Made by a program: the position numbers and the translations under genes. Source: Collinsella sp. (GTDB lineage: Bacteria > Actinomycetota > Coriobacteriia > Coriobacteriales > Coriobacteriaceae). From it: DNA of 64,000 bases. The stretch spans positions 1 through 64,000 of the forward strand of contig JAGZEK010000009.1 of the NCBI GenBank assembly GCA_018368345.1, read 5' to 3'. Each line of letters starts with the position of its first letter. Within the stretch, counting starts at the first letter, position 1. Under the pieces are notes generated by a model. The model was not told the DNA's origin and ran no database searches. It was given only the letters and a program-made list of their open reading frames with translations. Of this stretch, positions 25,609 to 39,492 are shown in pieces.

Positions 25609-26073
25609 TTAGGCGTCAGCCATCTCCTGCTTCATCTTCTCGATAACCTTACGGTACTCGGGGTCGCATGCGCCCAGAATCTGCGTGGCGTAAATGGCAG
25701 CGTTCTTGGCGCCGTTGATGGCAACGCAGGCCACGGGCACGCCGGAGGGCATCTGCACCATCGACAGCAAAGAGTCCATACCGCCCAGGTCACTCGTCTT
25801 CATAGGCACGCCGATAACCGGCAGCGGCGTAAACGCAGCCACGACACCACCCAGGTGAGCGGCCTTGCCGGCGGCGGCGATAATCACCTTGATGCCGCGA
25901 TCGGCGGCAGTCGAAGCCCACTCGTGGACCTTCGCCGGCGTGCGGTGTGCGCTCGCGATCACGAGCTCATAGGGCACACCCAGTGCCTCGAGCTCGGCGG
26001 TGCAGCCTTCCATAACGCCCAGATCGGACTTGGAACCCATGATGATCCCGACAACCGGCTTTTGATCTGCCAT
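25609..26073 (-). CDS. purE: 5-(carboxyamino)imidazole ribonucleotide mutase
   Basis: Class I PurE, moving the carboxyl group of N5-CAIR to give CAIR in purine synthesis. It has GIIMGSKSDLGVM, SAHRTP with the catalytic His, and AAGKAAHLGGVVAA followed by PVIGVPM. Two ATGs are possible; the second, at 26073, lies nine bases after AGGAGG whereas the first lies three, so the second is chosen (154 residues). No purK is next to it in the window. Large hairpins occupy the upstream region. Confidence 0.95.
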   Translation of the reverse strand: MADQKPVVGIIMGSKSDLGVMEGCTAELEALGVPYELVIASAHRTPAKVHEWASTAADRGIKVIIAAAGKAAHLGGVVAAFTPLPVIGVPMKTSDLGGMDSLLSMVQMPSGVPVACVAINGAKNAAIYATQILGACDPEYRKVIEKMKQEMADA

Positions 26074-26167
26074 AAACATAGACCTCCTGTTGAGAGCGGT
26101 GACGCAGCGAATCCGCGACCCTTAACTACTGAGAGTAGTATAGCTGCTCCCGTCCCTGCGGTCTGTG

Positions 26168-26257
26168 GGTGCTCTGCGGCGGCCCGGTGTTTTCATCTTC
26201 ACTCCGGTTGCTACGCAAAGTCGTTCAGATGAAAACACCGGGCCGCCGCAGAGCACC
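26168..26257. repeat. Long hairpin with 31-bp perfect arms
   Basis: Arm 26168-26198 begins GGTGCTCTGCGGCGGCCC and is perfectly complementary to 26227-26257, with a 28-nt loop. Such a stem would be extremely stable in RNA. No T-run follows on either strand. Confidence 0.85.
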
Positions 26258-26454
26258 TTCGACCTACCGGGGATTGCCATGACGTACGTTGGCTGATTTG
26301 GTTTGGAATGGGAGGTTGACGAGGCTGAAAGGCCCCATACAAAGCGTGGGATCCGCCGTTCGAACGAACGGTGGATCCCACGCTCACTTTTTATTCAGCC
26401 CTAGTCATCGCGCAAAGCCCCTTCCGCAGCACACGGTGCGGCCAAGTCACCGCA

Positions 26455-26545
26455 GGCCGGGGCGGGAGGGGCCGAGTTTCCTCCTGAGCGACTCTGCTTG
26501 CAGCCGGAGCGAAAGGGGGAAATCTCGGCCCCTCCCGCCCCGGCC
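26455..26545. repeat. Long hairpin 3' of carB with 22-bp perfect arms
   Basis: GGCCGGGGCGGGAGGGGCCG... at 26455-26476 pairs perfectly with 26524-26545. Inner TTTCC/GGAAA extends the pairing. It starts about 12 bp past the carB stop in the transcribed direction. Confidence 0.8.
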
Positions 26546-26556
26546 GGCCAGGTCAA

Positions 26557-29871
<3,315 letters not shown>

Positions 29872-29872
29872 G

Positions 29873-31312
29873 TTAGTTCTCCTCGGTCTCAGCGGTCTCG
29901 GACTCAGCAAAGCTCCAGCCGGCAAGGCGGTCCTTCGCGGTGTCGATGTCCAGGTAGTTCTCCTCGCCGTCCATGAGTCGCGTAAAGGCGGTAAAGAGAT
30001 AGTGGGCATCGGTGGGGCCAGGCGAAGCCTCGGGGTGATACTGGACCGAGAAGCACGGGGCGTCGAGCAGCTGGATGCCCTCGGCGGTGCCGTCGTTGAG
30101 GTTCACATGTGTCAGGCGAATGCGACCAAAGCGCTCGTTCATCACGACCGGCGCGACGCCGCGACGCACCCAGGCGCGCAGGTCGCCATCGGCCGCATGC
30201 TCGGTTTCGCCGCCGGAAAGCTCCGGAATCAGTTTGCCCAGACTGGGGAACAGCAGGCCAAAGCCGTGGTTTTGCGCGGTGATCTCCACGCGACGGCTCG
30301 CCAGATTCATAACCGGCTGGTTACCGCCACGGTGACCGAATTTAAGCTTTTCCATTTGGGCGCCGCAGGCCAAGCTGATCATCTGGTGACCCAGGCAAAT
30401 ACCAAAGACCGGCACCTTGCCGATCAGCTGCTGCACCTGCTCGTAGGTCTCCACCACGGCATCGGGGTCGCCGGGGCCGTTGGACAAAAAGACGCCATCA
30501 GGATTCATGTCGAGCACCTGCTGGGCGGGCGTATCCCACGGCACGACGGTGAGGTCGCAGCCGGCACGGACCAGGCCCTCCAGAATACCGCGCTTCACAC
30601 CGCAGTCGTAGGCGACCACTTTGTGACGGGCAGGAGCGGCAGCCGCAAGCGCAAAGCCATGCGTGGCAGGCAGGTCGGCGGCCACAAACTCGTGAGGCGC
30701 GGGACAGCTCACGGTCTTGACCAGGTTCTCGCCCACCAGCGTGGGCGCTGCGTCCAGACGCTCGGCGAGCTCGTCGACGTCGAAGATCTCTGTCGAGATA
30801 ATGCCCATCTTGGAACCATTGTCGCGCAGATGGCGCACCAGAGCGCGGGTGTCGACACCCTCGATAGCGACGATGCCGTGAGCGCGCAGGTACTCCGGCA
30901 CGCTGACGGCCGAGCGCCAGTTAGAAGGCGTGGCGCACATGTCGCGAACGATCATGCCGCGCATAGCCGGAGCGCTCGCAGGGCGCACGGCGTCGCCGGG
31001 GAAGGCCGACTGGACATCGGTCTCGTCGATACCGTAATTGCCGATCTGCGGATAGGTCATGGTTACAATTTGGCCGGCATAACTCGGGTCGGTCATGACC
31101 TCAAAGTAGCCCTCAAGCGAGGTGTTGAAGCAGACTTCGCCGGTCGCGGTGCCCTCGGCGCCGCATGCACGTCCATAAAAAATGGTCCCATCCTCAAGAT
31201 ACAGGATACAGGGACCGCAGGTGCCCTTGCTGGTTTTGGCCAGCATACGCTGGCAAAGCTCGCTGGGCGCGAAGGTGCGGGCGGCAGCGCCCGCGGTATG
31301 GTTGTTCGCCAT
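29873..31312 (-). CDS. carA: Carbamoyl phosphate synthase small subunit
   Basis: The glutaminase subunit feeding ammonia to CarB. At 479 residues it is about 100 longer than usual. The N-terminal CPSase domain begins at [15 protein letters not shown] after some 38 extra residues. The class I glutaminase has its nucleophile Cys in FGICLGHQ and His in YHPEASPGP. Between QNHGF and THVNLNDGT about 48 residues occupy a place that is about 12 long in E. coli CarA, so there is an insertion of roughly 36. The ATG at 31312 follows AAGGAGAATT. Confidence 0.94.
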   Translation of the reverse strand: MANNHTAGAAARTFAPSELCQRMLAKTSKGTCGPCILYLEDGTIFYGRACGAEGTATGEVCFNTSLEGYFEVMTDPSYAGQIVTMTYPQIGNYGIDETDVQSAFPGDAVRPASAPAMRGMIVRDMCATPSNWRSAVSVPEYLRAHGIVAIEGVDTRALVRHLRDNGSKMGIISTEIFDVDELAERLDAAPTLVGENLVKTVSCPAPHEFVAADLPATHGFALAAAAPARHKVVAYDCGVKRGILEGLVRAGCDLTVVPWDTPAQQVLDMNPDGVFLSNGPGDPDAVVETYEQVQQLIGKVPVFGICLGHQMISLACGAQMEKLKFGHRGGNQPVMNLASRRVEITAQNHGFGLLFPSLGKLIPELSGGETEHAADGDLRAWVRRGVAPVVMNERFGRIRLTHVNLNDGTAEGIQLLDAPCFSVQYHPEASPGPTDAHYLFTAFTRLMDGEENYLDIDTAKDRLAGWSFAESETAETEEN

Positions 31313-31431
31313 AATTCTCCTTCCCGGTCTCACAGGACCGGCTTAAAGGTGTGTAGTTAGGCCTCGCGGTATTGTAACCGCAAGCATGCCTCATGGCGTT
31401 AATTTCATCGAAATGTTTACGAAATGATAAT

Positions 31432-31449
31432 TATGACTTTCTATGCATA
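31432..31449 (-). promoter_or_regulatory. Possible ArgR operator upstream of carAB
   Basis: On the minus strand TATGCATAGAAAGTCATA matches the ARG-box consensus TNTGNATWWWWATNCANA at all but about two conserved positions. It lies about 120 bp before the carA start. A single box and no argR in view make this tentative. Confidence 0.3.
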
Positions 31450-31450
31450 A

Positions 31451-31480
31451 TGATTTTTCTGGGACGGGGATTAAAAATCA
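31451..31480. repeat. GGGACGGGG-core hairpin
   Basis: TGATTTTT (31451-31458) pairs with AAAAATCA (31473-31480) around CTGGGACGGGGATT. Its right arm overlaps the terminator at 31473-31512, so the two folds are mutually exclusive. Confidence 0.6.
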
Positions 31481-31512
31481 TCCCGCGGGGCTTGTGGCTC
31501 ACACGGGATGAT
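31473..31512 (-). terminator. Terminator of the ABC exporter/membrane protein pair
   Basis: On the minus strand ATCATCCCG / CGGGATGAT (31504-31512 with 31477-31485) is followed by TTTTTAA, a few bases after the stop of the 321-residue gene. Confidence 0.85.
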
Positions 31513-31518
31513 GGCGTC

Positions 31519-32484
31519 TTATTTTTTCTTGTCCTGTTCCAGCAGATCGGACGGCGTTCGGTCGGGCTTGCCGCCGCGGAAAATCTCGCGGCCATGCAGA
31601 CGATGCTCCAGGTCACGTTCGGCCTTTTCCTCGTCAATCTTGGTCTGGCTCACCACCGGGTCCTCGATCAGCGACGACACCGAGTTCACCTGCTTCTGAA
31701 TGCGCTCGGCGATGGTGTCATCCATACTCACGATGCGCATCTTCCAGTCGATATTCGTGGCGTTGGATGAGCTCTTGGTCCACACGAACGTCAGGATGGC
31801 GCTCTGGTGGCCTCGCGCGGGGAACATGCCAAAGAAGGAATCGTGCTGAATATTGCTATCCTCGTCGATATAGGCGTGAACGTTATACACCACGCGGTCG
31901 ATCTTATCGTTGAGCAGCGCGTTGGTCGCAAGTGCCGCGGCCTGGATCTGCCCGTTGGACAGCAGCTCGAGCTCGTTGGCAGACGATGTGTCCAACACCG
32001 TCACCTCGACCGTGCCCGTACGCTCATCGGCTTCATCGACGGTAAAGTCGAGCGGGAACTGCGTAAAGCCGTTGCCCCACTCAAGGCCGCCCTTCAGCGC
32101 CGTCGAAACGGTATCGACCGAAACGCTCTCGGACAAGTTGGCGGTGTTCAGACGACGCATCACGCCGTAGCCAATCTGCATGCCCACGATCAGCACCAAA
32201 ATACCAATGACCACGGCCATCGCGGTCTTCGTAATGGTGTGGCTCACCTGCGAGCCCGAAGGATCGTCCTCGGACAGCGGGTCGATATGTTTTGCCTGGC
32301 TCGCGCGGTCCTCGCTGCGCAGCTGCGCTAGCGCAGTTTTGTCACCGCGCTTGGCCGCAGCCTCCTTCTCACGCATGCGCTCGGTTCGCTTTTTGGCAAG
32401 CGTGGGATCCAAGACACCGGATGCATCGATTTCGGAGAATAACTCCGTCACTTCTTCCGGAGTCAAAGGGTTCTTGTCAGCCAT
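31519..32484 (-). CDS. Hypothetical single-pass membrane protein
   Basis: Not recognised. It has 321 residues: a charged cytoplasmic N-terminus of about 85 residues rich in Lys, Arg and Glu (DPTLAKKRTERMREKEAAAKRG), one membrane helix (about 88-108), and an extracytoplasmic beta-rich domain with FPLDFTVDEADERTGTVEVTV and VYNVHAYIDEDSNIQ. A polar tail ends DKKK. It lies 19 bp downstream of an ABC exporter gene and shares its terminator, so it is probably cotranscribed and may serve the same envelope process (inference). Confidence 0.7.
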   Translation of the reverse strand: MADKNPLTPEEVTELFSEIDASGVLDPTLAKKRTERMREKEAAAKRGDKTALAQLRSEDRASQAKHIDPLSEDDPSGSQVSHTITKTAMAVVIGILVLIVGMQIGYGVMRRLNTANLSESVSVDTVSTALKGGLEWGNGFTQFPLDFTVDEADERTGTVEVTVLDTSSANELELLSNGQIQAAALATNALLNDKIDRVVYNVHAYIDEDSNIQHDSFFGMFPARGHQSAILTFVWTKSSSNATNIDWKMRIVSMDDTIAERIQKQVNSVSSLIEDPVVSQTKIDEEKAERDLEHRLHGREIFRGGKPDRTPSDLLEQDKKK

Positions 32485-32503
32485 AAACTTCCTGTCATAT
32501 CAA

Positions 32504-34276
32504 TCAGTCGAGCTCGTGCGCACGCGCACCTTCGAACTGCATTCGATAGTAACGGGCATAGGTGCCGCCACGGGCGAGAAGCTCCTCGTGCGTGCCACGC
32601 TCCACAACGCGACCATGCTCAACGGTCGCAATCTCATCGGCATGCTTAATGGTCGAAAGACGGTGGGCGATGATAATCGTGGTGCGGCCGCGTGCCAGTT
32701 CTTCGAGTGACTCCTGCACCGCCTCCTCGCTCTCGTTATCCAAAGCACTCGTCGCCTCGTCCAAAATCAGGATCTTGGGGTTCTTGAGAAACACGCGCGC
32801 GATGGCAACGCGCTGCTTCTGTCCGCCCGAAAGACGGCTGCCGCGCTCGCCCACGACCGTGTCATAGCCCTGTGGAAGCGACTCGATAAAGGCATCGATG
32901 TTGGCGCGGCGGGCGGCCTCGGCGATCTCTCCTGCCGTAGCGCCCGGCCTGCCGTAGGCGATGTTCTCGCCGATCGTTCCATCGAACAGGTACACATCTT
33001 GCTGCACCAGGCCGATGGCACGACGCAGGCTCTGCTGCGTCACATCACGCACGTCCTGGCCGTCGATGCTAATGGATCCGGCAGCCACGTCATAAAAGCG
33101 CGGCAGCAGCGAACAGGTCGTGGACTTGCCGCCGCCCGAAGGGCCAACCAAAGCGATGGTCTGCCCGGGTTTGATGGACAGGTCCATATGGTCGATAACG
33201 GGACGCTCGTCGGCATCGCCCTCGCCCAGCTCAACATCCTCGTAGTTAAAGCACACGTCGTGATACTCCACGGCGCCGGCAGTCACCTGCAGATCCGTAG
33301 CGCCCGGCTTGTCCTGGATATCCGGCGCGGTCGAGAGCACCTCGTCCATACGCTTAAAGCCGGCGATAGCCTTCTGATACGTTTCGGCCGAATTGACGAG
33401 CGTCTCAAGCGGCGTGCAGAACAGCGAAATATAGAGTGCAAAGGTCGCCATATCGACCGCCTGCAGCTGTCCCTGGGCGACCAGCCAGCCGCCCAGCAGC
33501 ACCACGATCACATAGAGCACACCCGAGAGCAGGCCATACGTCGCGGTATAGACGCCCATGGCGTGATACATGTTCTCCTTGGACGAAAGATAGCGATTGT
33601 TGGAGGCGCGGAACTTGAAGCGTTCGGTCTCCTCATTGGCAAAGCTCTTGACCACGCGCATGCCCGCCAGCGAATCCTGCAGCTGTGCATTGATGCCGCT
33701 GATCTTTTTGCGGTTGTCGCTAAAGACCTCGCGCATGCGCATGTTCTGCCAAAACATGATGACCGCAAACGCCGCCGTCACCACGGCCATGGCAAGCGCC
33801 AGCACCGGGGCGATGGTAAAGAGGATCACAAACGAGCCGATGATCTCGATGCCGCAGATGATGATCCACTCGGGCACGTGGTGCGCCGCCTCGCAGATAT
33901 CGAACAGGTCGTTGACCACGCGGCTCATCATGTCGCCCGAGCTGTTGCGGTCGAAGTACGCAAAGCTAAAGCGCTCATACTGGTCAAACAGGTCCTCGCG
34001 CATCTTGGACTCCATGCGCGCGCCCATCACGTGACCCCAATAGCTCACAAAGTAGCGGCAAGCGCAGCGGACGGCATACATCAGCACCAAGCCCACCGCG
34101 ATCATGCCGAGCGCCTGCATAATGGCAGCCTGACCCTGAGTAAACAGCCCACCGGTCAAATTGCGCAGGATAATGGGGAACGCCAGGTCAATGGCGGCAA
34201 GCACCAGAGCACAAACAGTATCAGCAACAAAAAGCCCCATCTGGGGCTCGTAATACGAAAGAAACCTCTTAAACAT
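32504..34276 (-). CDS. ABC transporter, fused permease/ATPase (MsbA/MDR-like exporter)
   Basis: A 590-residue half-transporter expected to work as a homodimer. Residues 1-320 hold six membrane helices of the exporter fold. The C-terminal ATPase has Walker A GPSGGGKST, signature LSGGQKQR, Walker B LILDEATSALD and the H-loop IAHRLST. Substrate is unknown; lipids, peptides or drugs are typical for this subfamily. It is first of a two-gene unit with the membrane protein downstream. Confidence 0.9.
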   Translation of the reverse strand: MFKRFLSYYEPQMGLFVADTVCALVLAAIDLAFPIILRNLTGGLFTQGQAAIMQALGMIAVGLVLMYAVRCACRYFVSYWGHVMGARMESKMREDLFDQYERFSFAYFDRNSSGDMMSRVVNDLFDICEAAHHVPEWIIICGIEIIGSFVILFTIAPVLALAMAVVTAAFAVIMFWQNMRMREVFSDNRKKISGINAQLQDSLAGMRVVKSFANEETERFKFRASNNRYLSSKENMYHAMGVYTATYGLLSGVLYVIVVLLGGWLVAQGQLQAVDMATFALYISLFCTPLETLVNSAETYQKAIAGFKRMDEVLSTAPDIQDKPGATDLQVTAGAVEYHDVCFNYEDVELGEGDADERPVIDHMDLSIKPGQTIALVGPSGGGKSTTCSLLPRFYDVAAGSISIDGQDVRDVTQQSLRRAIGLVQQDVYLFDGTIGENIAYGRPGATAGEIAEAARRANIDAFIESLPQGYDTVVGERGSRLSGGQKQRVAIARVFLKNPKILILDEATSALDNESEEAVQESLEELARGRTTIIIAHRLSTIKHADEIATVEHGRVVERGTHEELLARGGTYARYYRMQFEGARAHELD

Positions 34277-34306
34277 GCAGTCCTCGGAGATAAAACAATA
34301 ACGTAA

Positions 34307-34346
34307 GACCCTGGGGCAAATAATCAGTAGTGTTTGCCCCAGGGTC
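34307..34346. terminator. Hairpin between the Nudix and ABC exporter genes
   Basis: A perfect 14-bp stem GACCCTGGGGCAAA / TTTGCCCCAGGGTC with a 12-nt loop lies 11 bp after the Nudix gene stop. The T-rich stretch that follows on the minus strand is weak, so it is a possible rather than certain terminator. Confidence 0.6.
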
Positions 34347-34356
34347 GCCCTCGCTT

Positions 34357-35052
34357 TTAAAGCTCAGTTCCGCCCAGCCTGTGTGCAATGCTATCGCAGG
34401 CCAAGGCGCCCACGACGGTCTTGGCGTCTTCGATCTTGCCGTCGAGCACGGCGTCGATCAGCTCGTGCAGCGGCACCAGGTCCACGTTGACAAACTCGTC
34501 ATCATCGGGGTTGGGCGCATCAAACTCGAGCTTGGTAGCCAAGTAGATGTGGATGATCTCATCGCAAAAACCACAGGACGTGACAATCGACGTCAAAAAG
34601 CGAATACGACCAGCCCTAAAGCCCGTCTCCTCATGCAGTTCGCGCTTGGCGCAATCGAGCGGGTCCTCGCCTGGATCGAGCTTGCCGGCGGGAATCTCGA
34701 CCGTCACGCGGTCGATGGCGGTGCGGTACTGACGCACCAGTACGATCTTGCCACTCTCGGTCAGCGCCACAACGGCCGCCGCACCCGGATGGCGAACGAT
34801 ATCGCGGGCGCTGCGGCGACCGTTGGGCAGCTCAACCTCAAGACGGTGGACGTCGAGGATCTTGCCCTTCCAGGCACACTCCTCCGAAAGAATCTTCTCG
34901 TGCAGCTCGGCATCGTGCGGGTCGTCGTCGCCCAACACCAGCGCCGGCTCGTCAGCGACCTCGCCACCAGGCTCGCCCTCGGCGTGCCCATACATGCGGC
35001 TGTCCTCTTCAACGATCTGCGCATCCACGAGCTCTTCGTTCTTCTCGTCCAT
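34357..35052 (-). CDS. NUDIX hydrolase (ADP-ribose pyrophosphatase-like)
   Basis: A 231-residue hydrolase with a complete Nudix box: G-KLDPG-E, then REL-EETGF (GX5EX7REUXEEXGU). The preceding VEIPAGKLD and VRQYRTAIDR segments are typical of ADP-ribose pyrophosphatases such as NudF. An acidic N-terminal extension of about 55 residues (DEKNEELVDAQIVEEDS...) is extra. The ATG at 35052 is preferred because GAGAGGA stands 10 bases before it but only one base before the alternative ATG at 35061. Confidence 0.9.
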   Translation of the reverse strand: MDEKNEELVDAQIVEEDSRMYGHAEGEPGGEVADEPALVLGDDDPHDAELHEKILSEECAWKGKILDVHRLEVELPNGRRSARDIVRHPGAAAVVALTESGKIVLVRQYRTAIDRVTVEIPAGKLDPGEDPLDCAKRELHEETGFRAGRIRFLTSIVTSCGFCDEIIHIYLATKLEFDAPNPDDDEFVNVDLVPLHELIDAVLDGKIEDAKTVVGALACDSIAHRLGGTEL

Positions 35053-35073
35053 CCGTCTCATTCCTCTCGGATT

Positions 35074-36378
35074 TTAGGCATCCCAGGCGTCGCGGCCGCG
35101 CAGCGCGCGCAGGCCGATGTCGTGGCGCAGGGTCTTGCCTTCAAAATCAATCTTCTCGCAGGCCTCGTAGGCAAGGTTGCGAGCGTTCTCGAACGTGTCA
35201 CCCAGAGCGGTCACGGCAAGCACGCGGCCACCATTGGTCACGAGCTGGCCGTCCACCACGGCAGTGCCCGCGTGGTACACGGTCACGTTCTCCATGGCCT
35301 CGGCATCCTCAATACCAGTGATGACCTTGCCCTTCTCGTAGCTGCCGGGATAGCCCGCACTCGTCAGGACAACGGCCACGGCCCACTCGTCACGCCAGTC
35401 GAGCTCAATCTGATCGAGCTCGCAGTTGGCGCAGGCGAGCATGACCTCGACCAGGTCGTTCTTAAGGCGCGGCAGCACGACCTGCGTCTCGGGGTCGCCA
35501 AAGCGGGCATTGAACTCCAGCACCTTGGGGCCGGCAGGCGTGAGCATAAAGCCGCCGTACAGGCAGCCGCGGTAGTCGATGCCCTCGGCAGCGAGCTCGG
35601 CCACGGTCTGCTCCATGACCTTCACCATGGTGGCGTGCTCCTCGTCAGTCACGATGGGCACCGGGCTGTAGACGCCCATGCCGCCGGTGTTGGGGCCCTT
35701 GTCGCCCTCGAGCGCGCGCTTGTGATCCTGCGAGGTGGCCATGGGGCGCACGGTCTTGCCGTCGGTAAAGGCGAGCAGCGAGCACTCGGGGCCGGTCAGC
35801 ATCTCCTCGATAACCACGGTGTTGCCGGCATCGCCAAAGGTGCCGCCAAAGCACTCGCGCACGGCCTCCTCGGCCTGCTCAAGTTCGGTCGCCACGATAA
35901 CACCCTTGCCCGCGGCAAGGCCGTCGGCCTTGACGACCAGCGGAGCGCCCTGCTCACGCACATAGGCAAGAGCCGAAGCCTCGTCGGTAAACGAACCATA
36001 GGCTGCCGTCGGAATACCGGCGCGCTCCATGAGCTGCTTGGAGAACAGCTTAGAGCCCTCCATCTGGGCGCCCTCGGCACCCGGGCCGAAGCAGGGAATA
36101 CCCGCCGCGCGCACGGCGTCGGCCACGCCCGCCACGAGCGGAGCCTCGGGGCCAATTACCACGAGTCCGCATCCGTGGCTCTGTGCAAACGCCGCCACGG
36201 CCGCAGGATCGCAGTCGTCGAGAACAACGTTCTCGCCACAGCTCGCGGTGCCGCCGTTGCCCGGCGCGATGTAGAGCTTGCCGGCGCGCGGTGATGCTGC
36301 GAGCTTAGCTGCCAAAGCATGCTCACGGCCGCCGCTGCCCAACAACAGGATGTCGATGGTTTGAGTGTCCGACTTCAA
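35074..36378 (-). CDS. purD: Phosphoribosylamine-glycine ligase
   Basis: Joins glycine to phosphoribosylamine with ATP, the second step of purine synthesis. The 434-residue ATP-grasp protein begins with [14 protein letters not shown] and has the [20 protein letters not shown] and [11 protein letters not shown] signatures. The start is a TTG at 36378, chosen because AGGAGG lies five bases upstream and the family's N-terminus begins a few residues later. The frame is open to 36546 but without a credible start. It follows purA by 118 bp. Confidence 0.94.
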   Translation of the reverse strand: MKSDTQTIDILLLGSGGREHALAAKLAASPRAGKLYIAPGNGGTASCGENVVLDDCDPAAVAAFAQSHGCGLVVIGPEAPLVAGVADAVRAAGIPCFGPGAEGAQMEGSKLFSKQLMERAGIPTAAYGSFTDEASALAYVREQGAPLVVKADGLAAGKGVIVATELEQAEEAVRECFGGTFGDAGNTVVIEEMLTGPECSLLAFTDGKTVRPMATSQDHKRALEGDKGPNTGGMGVYSPVPIVTDEEHATMVKVMEQTVAELAAEGIDYRGCLYGGFMLTPAGPKVLEFNARFGDPETQVVLPRLKNDLVEVMLACANCELDQIELDWRDEWAVAVVLTSAGYPGSYEKGKVITGIEDAEAMENVTVYHAGTAVVDGQLVTNGGRVLAVTALGDTFENARNLAYEACEKIDFEGKTLRHDIGLRALRGRDAWDA

Positions 36379-36432
36379 GGGTGCCTCCTCTATGGATGAA
36401 TGGCCCGCTCCGCGCGAGCCCTTTGCAAGCAA

Positions 36433-36474
36433 ATATACCCCTCGGCCGCCCGTCCGGGCTGCAAAGGGGTATAT
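36433..36474 (-). terminator. Probable terminator of purA
   Basis: A perfect 10-bp stem ATATACCCCT / AGGGGTATAT encloses a GC-rich loop that can pair internally. It lies 23 bp after the purA stop. The trailing T-run is poor, so read-through into purD is plausible. Confidence 0.55.
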
Positions 36475-36496
36475 CGCAATAACCAAATAGTCCCGA

Positions 36497-37792
<1,296 letters not shown>

Positions 37793-37876
37793 TTACATTC
37801 ATGGACTGTCTACGCGCCACGCCGGCACGCAGAAGCACAAAACATTCCCAGTATACCCGTGCAACGGGTGCCTGTC

Positions 37877-39268
37877 CTACTCCTCGGCATGTGCCCCATC
37901 AAGCTCATAGAACTTGGTGGATGCCGGCAGGAACATCAGGTCGACGTCGCCGATCGGGCCCGAACGGTTCTTGGCCACGACAATACGCGTAACGCCCTCG
38001 TCGGGTCGATCGTCGCGCGAGGCTTCGGCCTCGTCGGCGGAGCGGTCCAAGAACATAACGATATCGGCGTCCTGCTCGATGGAGCCCGATTCACGAAGGT
38101 CGGAAAGCTGCGGGCGCTTGCCGGTACGGGATTCGACCTGACGCGAGAGCTGCGACAGCGCGATGAGCGGGATCTTGAGCTCCTTGGCCATGATCTTCAG
38201 ACCACGCGACATCTCGGAGACCTCGACGGTACGGCTCTCGGACCGGCGTCCCGGCGGAGGACTCACCAGCTGCAGGTAGTCCAGGATGATGATGGCCTTC
38301 TCCTTGTTGTGGAGCATGCGGCGGCTCTTGGCGCGAATCTCGGTCACTGTGGTGCCGGGCGTATCGTCAATCAGAATATCGAGCTTGGACAAGGTCTGCG
38401 TGGCCTCGTTGATATTGGCCCACTGCTCGGGGCTAATGCGGCCCATGCGGAAGTCACTGATCGAAATCATGGCGTAGGCGCAAATCAGACGCTGGGCAAT
38501 TTCCTTGCCCGACATCTCCAGCGAGAAGAAGCCGACGGTATAACCGGCCGCGGCAGCGTTGAGCGCCAGATTCAGGGCGAACGACGTCTTACCCACAGCA
38601 GGGCGGGCGCCGATGATGATGAGCTGGCCCTCGCGAAAACCCATGAGCATGCGGTCGAGCGACGGGAAGCCCGTGGGCACGCCCGCAGCCTGGCCGCCTG
38701 CCTGGCACACTTCCTCGGCCTCGTTATAGGCCTCGACCATAAACTCGGTCAGCGTCTTGTAGCTCGACTTGACCTCGCGCGCCGTGACCTTGAGCAACTT
38801 GCTCTCGGCCAGCTCCACGACCTCTTTGGTATCGGTGGGAGCGTTATAGGCCAGCGCGTTGATCTCGTTGGTGGCGCCGATCAGCTCACGCAGCATCGAA
38901 TCGCGGCGAACGATAGCGGCATGGTGCTGCCAGTTGACGAGCGACAGGGTCTGACCCATCAACTCCAAAATGTAGGCCTCGCCGCCCACGGCATCAAGCT
39001 TGTTGATGCTTCGCAGGTAATCGATCAGCGAGATGGAGTCGATGGGAATGCGGCTGTTGTACATATCGACCATCGCGGTATAGATGGTCTTATGAATGGG
39101 CCGGTAGAAGTCATCGGGCTGCAGCTCGACCTGGGCCTCTTCGACTACCTCGGGCGATAGCAGCATAGCGGCCAGTACATTGGCCTCTGCATCTTGGTTT
39201 TGGGGAAGACCCAACTTTGAGCCGCGGTCCTCAACCGTCAGCCCGGTCTCCCTATCGTCATATGCCAT
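37877..39268 (-). CDS. dnaB: Replicative DNA helicase DnaB
   Basis: Hexameric 5'-3' helicase of the replication fork, 463 residues. The N-terminal primase-interaction domain starts at LPQNQDAEANVLAAML. The RecA-like motor has Walker A GARPAVGKTSFALN, Walker B IIILDYLQL, and the SQLSRQVE and DLRESGSIEQDAD motifs. No intein is present. Three close ATGs exist; the one at 39268 has GAGG six bases upstream and is chosen. It follows rplI in the conserved rpsF-ssb-rpsR-rplI-dnaB order, with a terminator between rplI and dnaB's neighbours. Confidence 0.96.
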   Translation of the reverse strand: MAYDDRETGLTVEDRGSKLGLPQNQDAEANVLAAMLLSPEVVEEAQVELQPDDFYRPIHKTIYTAMVDMYNSRIPIDSISLIDYLRSINKLDAVGGEAYILELMGQTLSLVNWQHHAAIVRRDSMLRELIGATNEINALAYNAPTDTKEVVELAESKLLKVTAREVKSSYKTLTEFMVEAYNEAEEVCQAGGQAAGVPTGFPSLDRMLMGFREGQLIIIGARPAVGKTSFALNLALNAAAAGYTVGFFSLEMSGKEIAQRLICAYAMISISDFRMGRISPEQWANINEATQTLSKLDILIDDTPGTTVTEIRAKSRRMLHNKEKAIIILDYLQLVSPPPGRRSESRTVEVSEMSRGLKIMAKELKIPLIALSQLSRQVESRTGKRPQLSDLRESGSIEQDADIVMFLDRSADEAEASRDDRPDEGVTRIVVAKNRSGPIGDVDLMFLPASTKFYELDGAHAEE

Positions 39269-39427
39269 GAGCATCCTCATTCATATCGCTTGCGAGCATC
39301 CATAGTATCAGCCACGGTCCCAAAACGCGCCGCGCGCCGCCAATCATCACCGAACCAAACGGATGAACGGTCCTGTATATAGGACTTCGACGCAACGTTC
39401 ACCATGACACTCACTCAGCGCAAATAA

Positions 39428-39462
39428 CAAAAGGGCGCCCTGGTTTCCCAGAGCGCCCTTCT
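39428..39462 (-). terminator. Terminator of rpsF-ssb-rpsR-rplI
   Basis: On the minus strand GGGCGC...GCGCCC with AAG/CTT extension is followed by TTTTGTTATTT, 31 bp past the rplI stop. dnaB, 160 bp further on, therefore probably has its own promoter. Confidence 0.85.
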
Positions 39463-39492
39463 TAGAACAAGATTGTTGCGTTGCAGCAAATG

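Larger units (their letters stand above)
26080..26556. other. Gene-free region with three large hairpins
   Basis: No gene is supported. The region holds a 31-bp perfect-arm hairpin (26168-26257), a 19-bp-class palindrome around GCGTGGGATCC (26344-26386) with a plus-strand T-run, and a 22-bp perfect-arm hairpin (26455-26545). All lie between the carB 3' end and the purE start. Confidence 0.75.
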
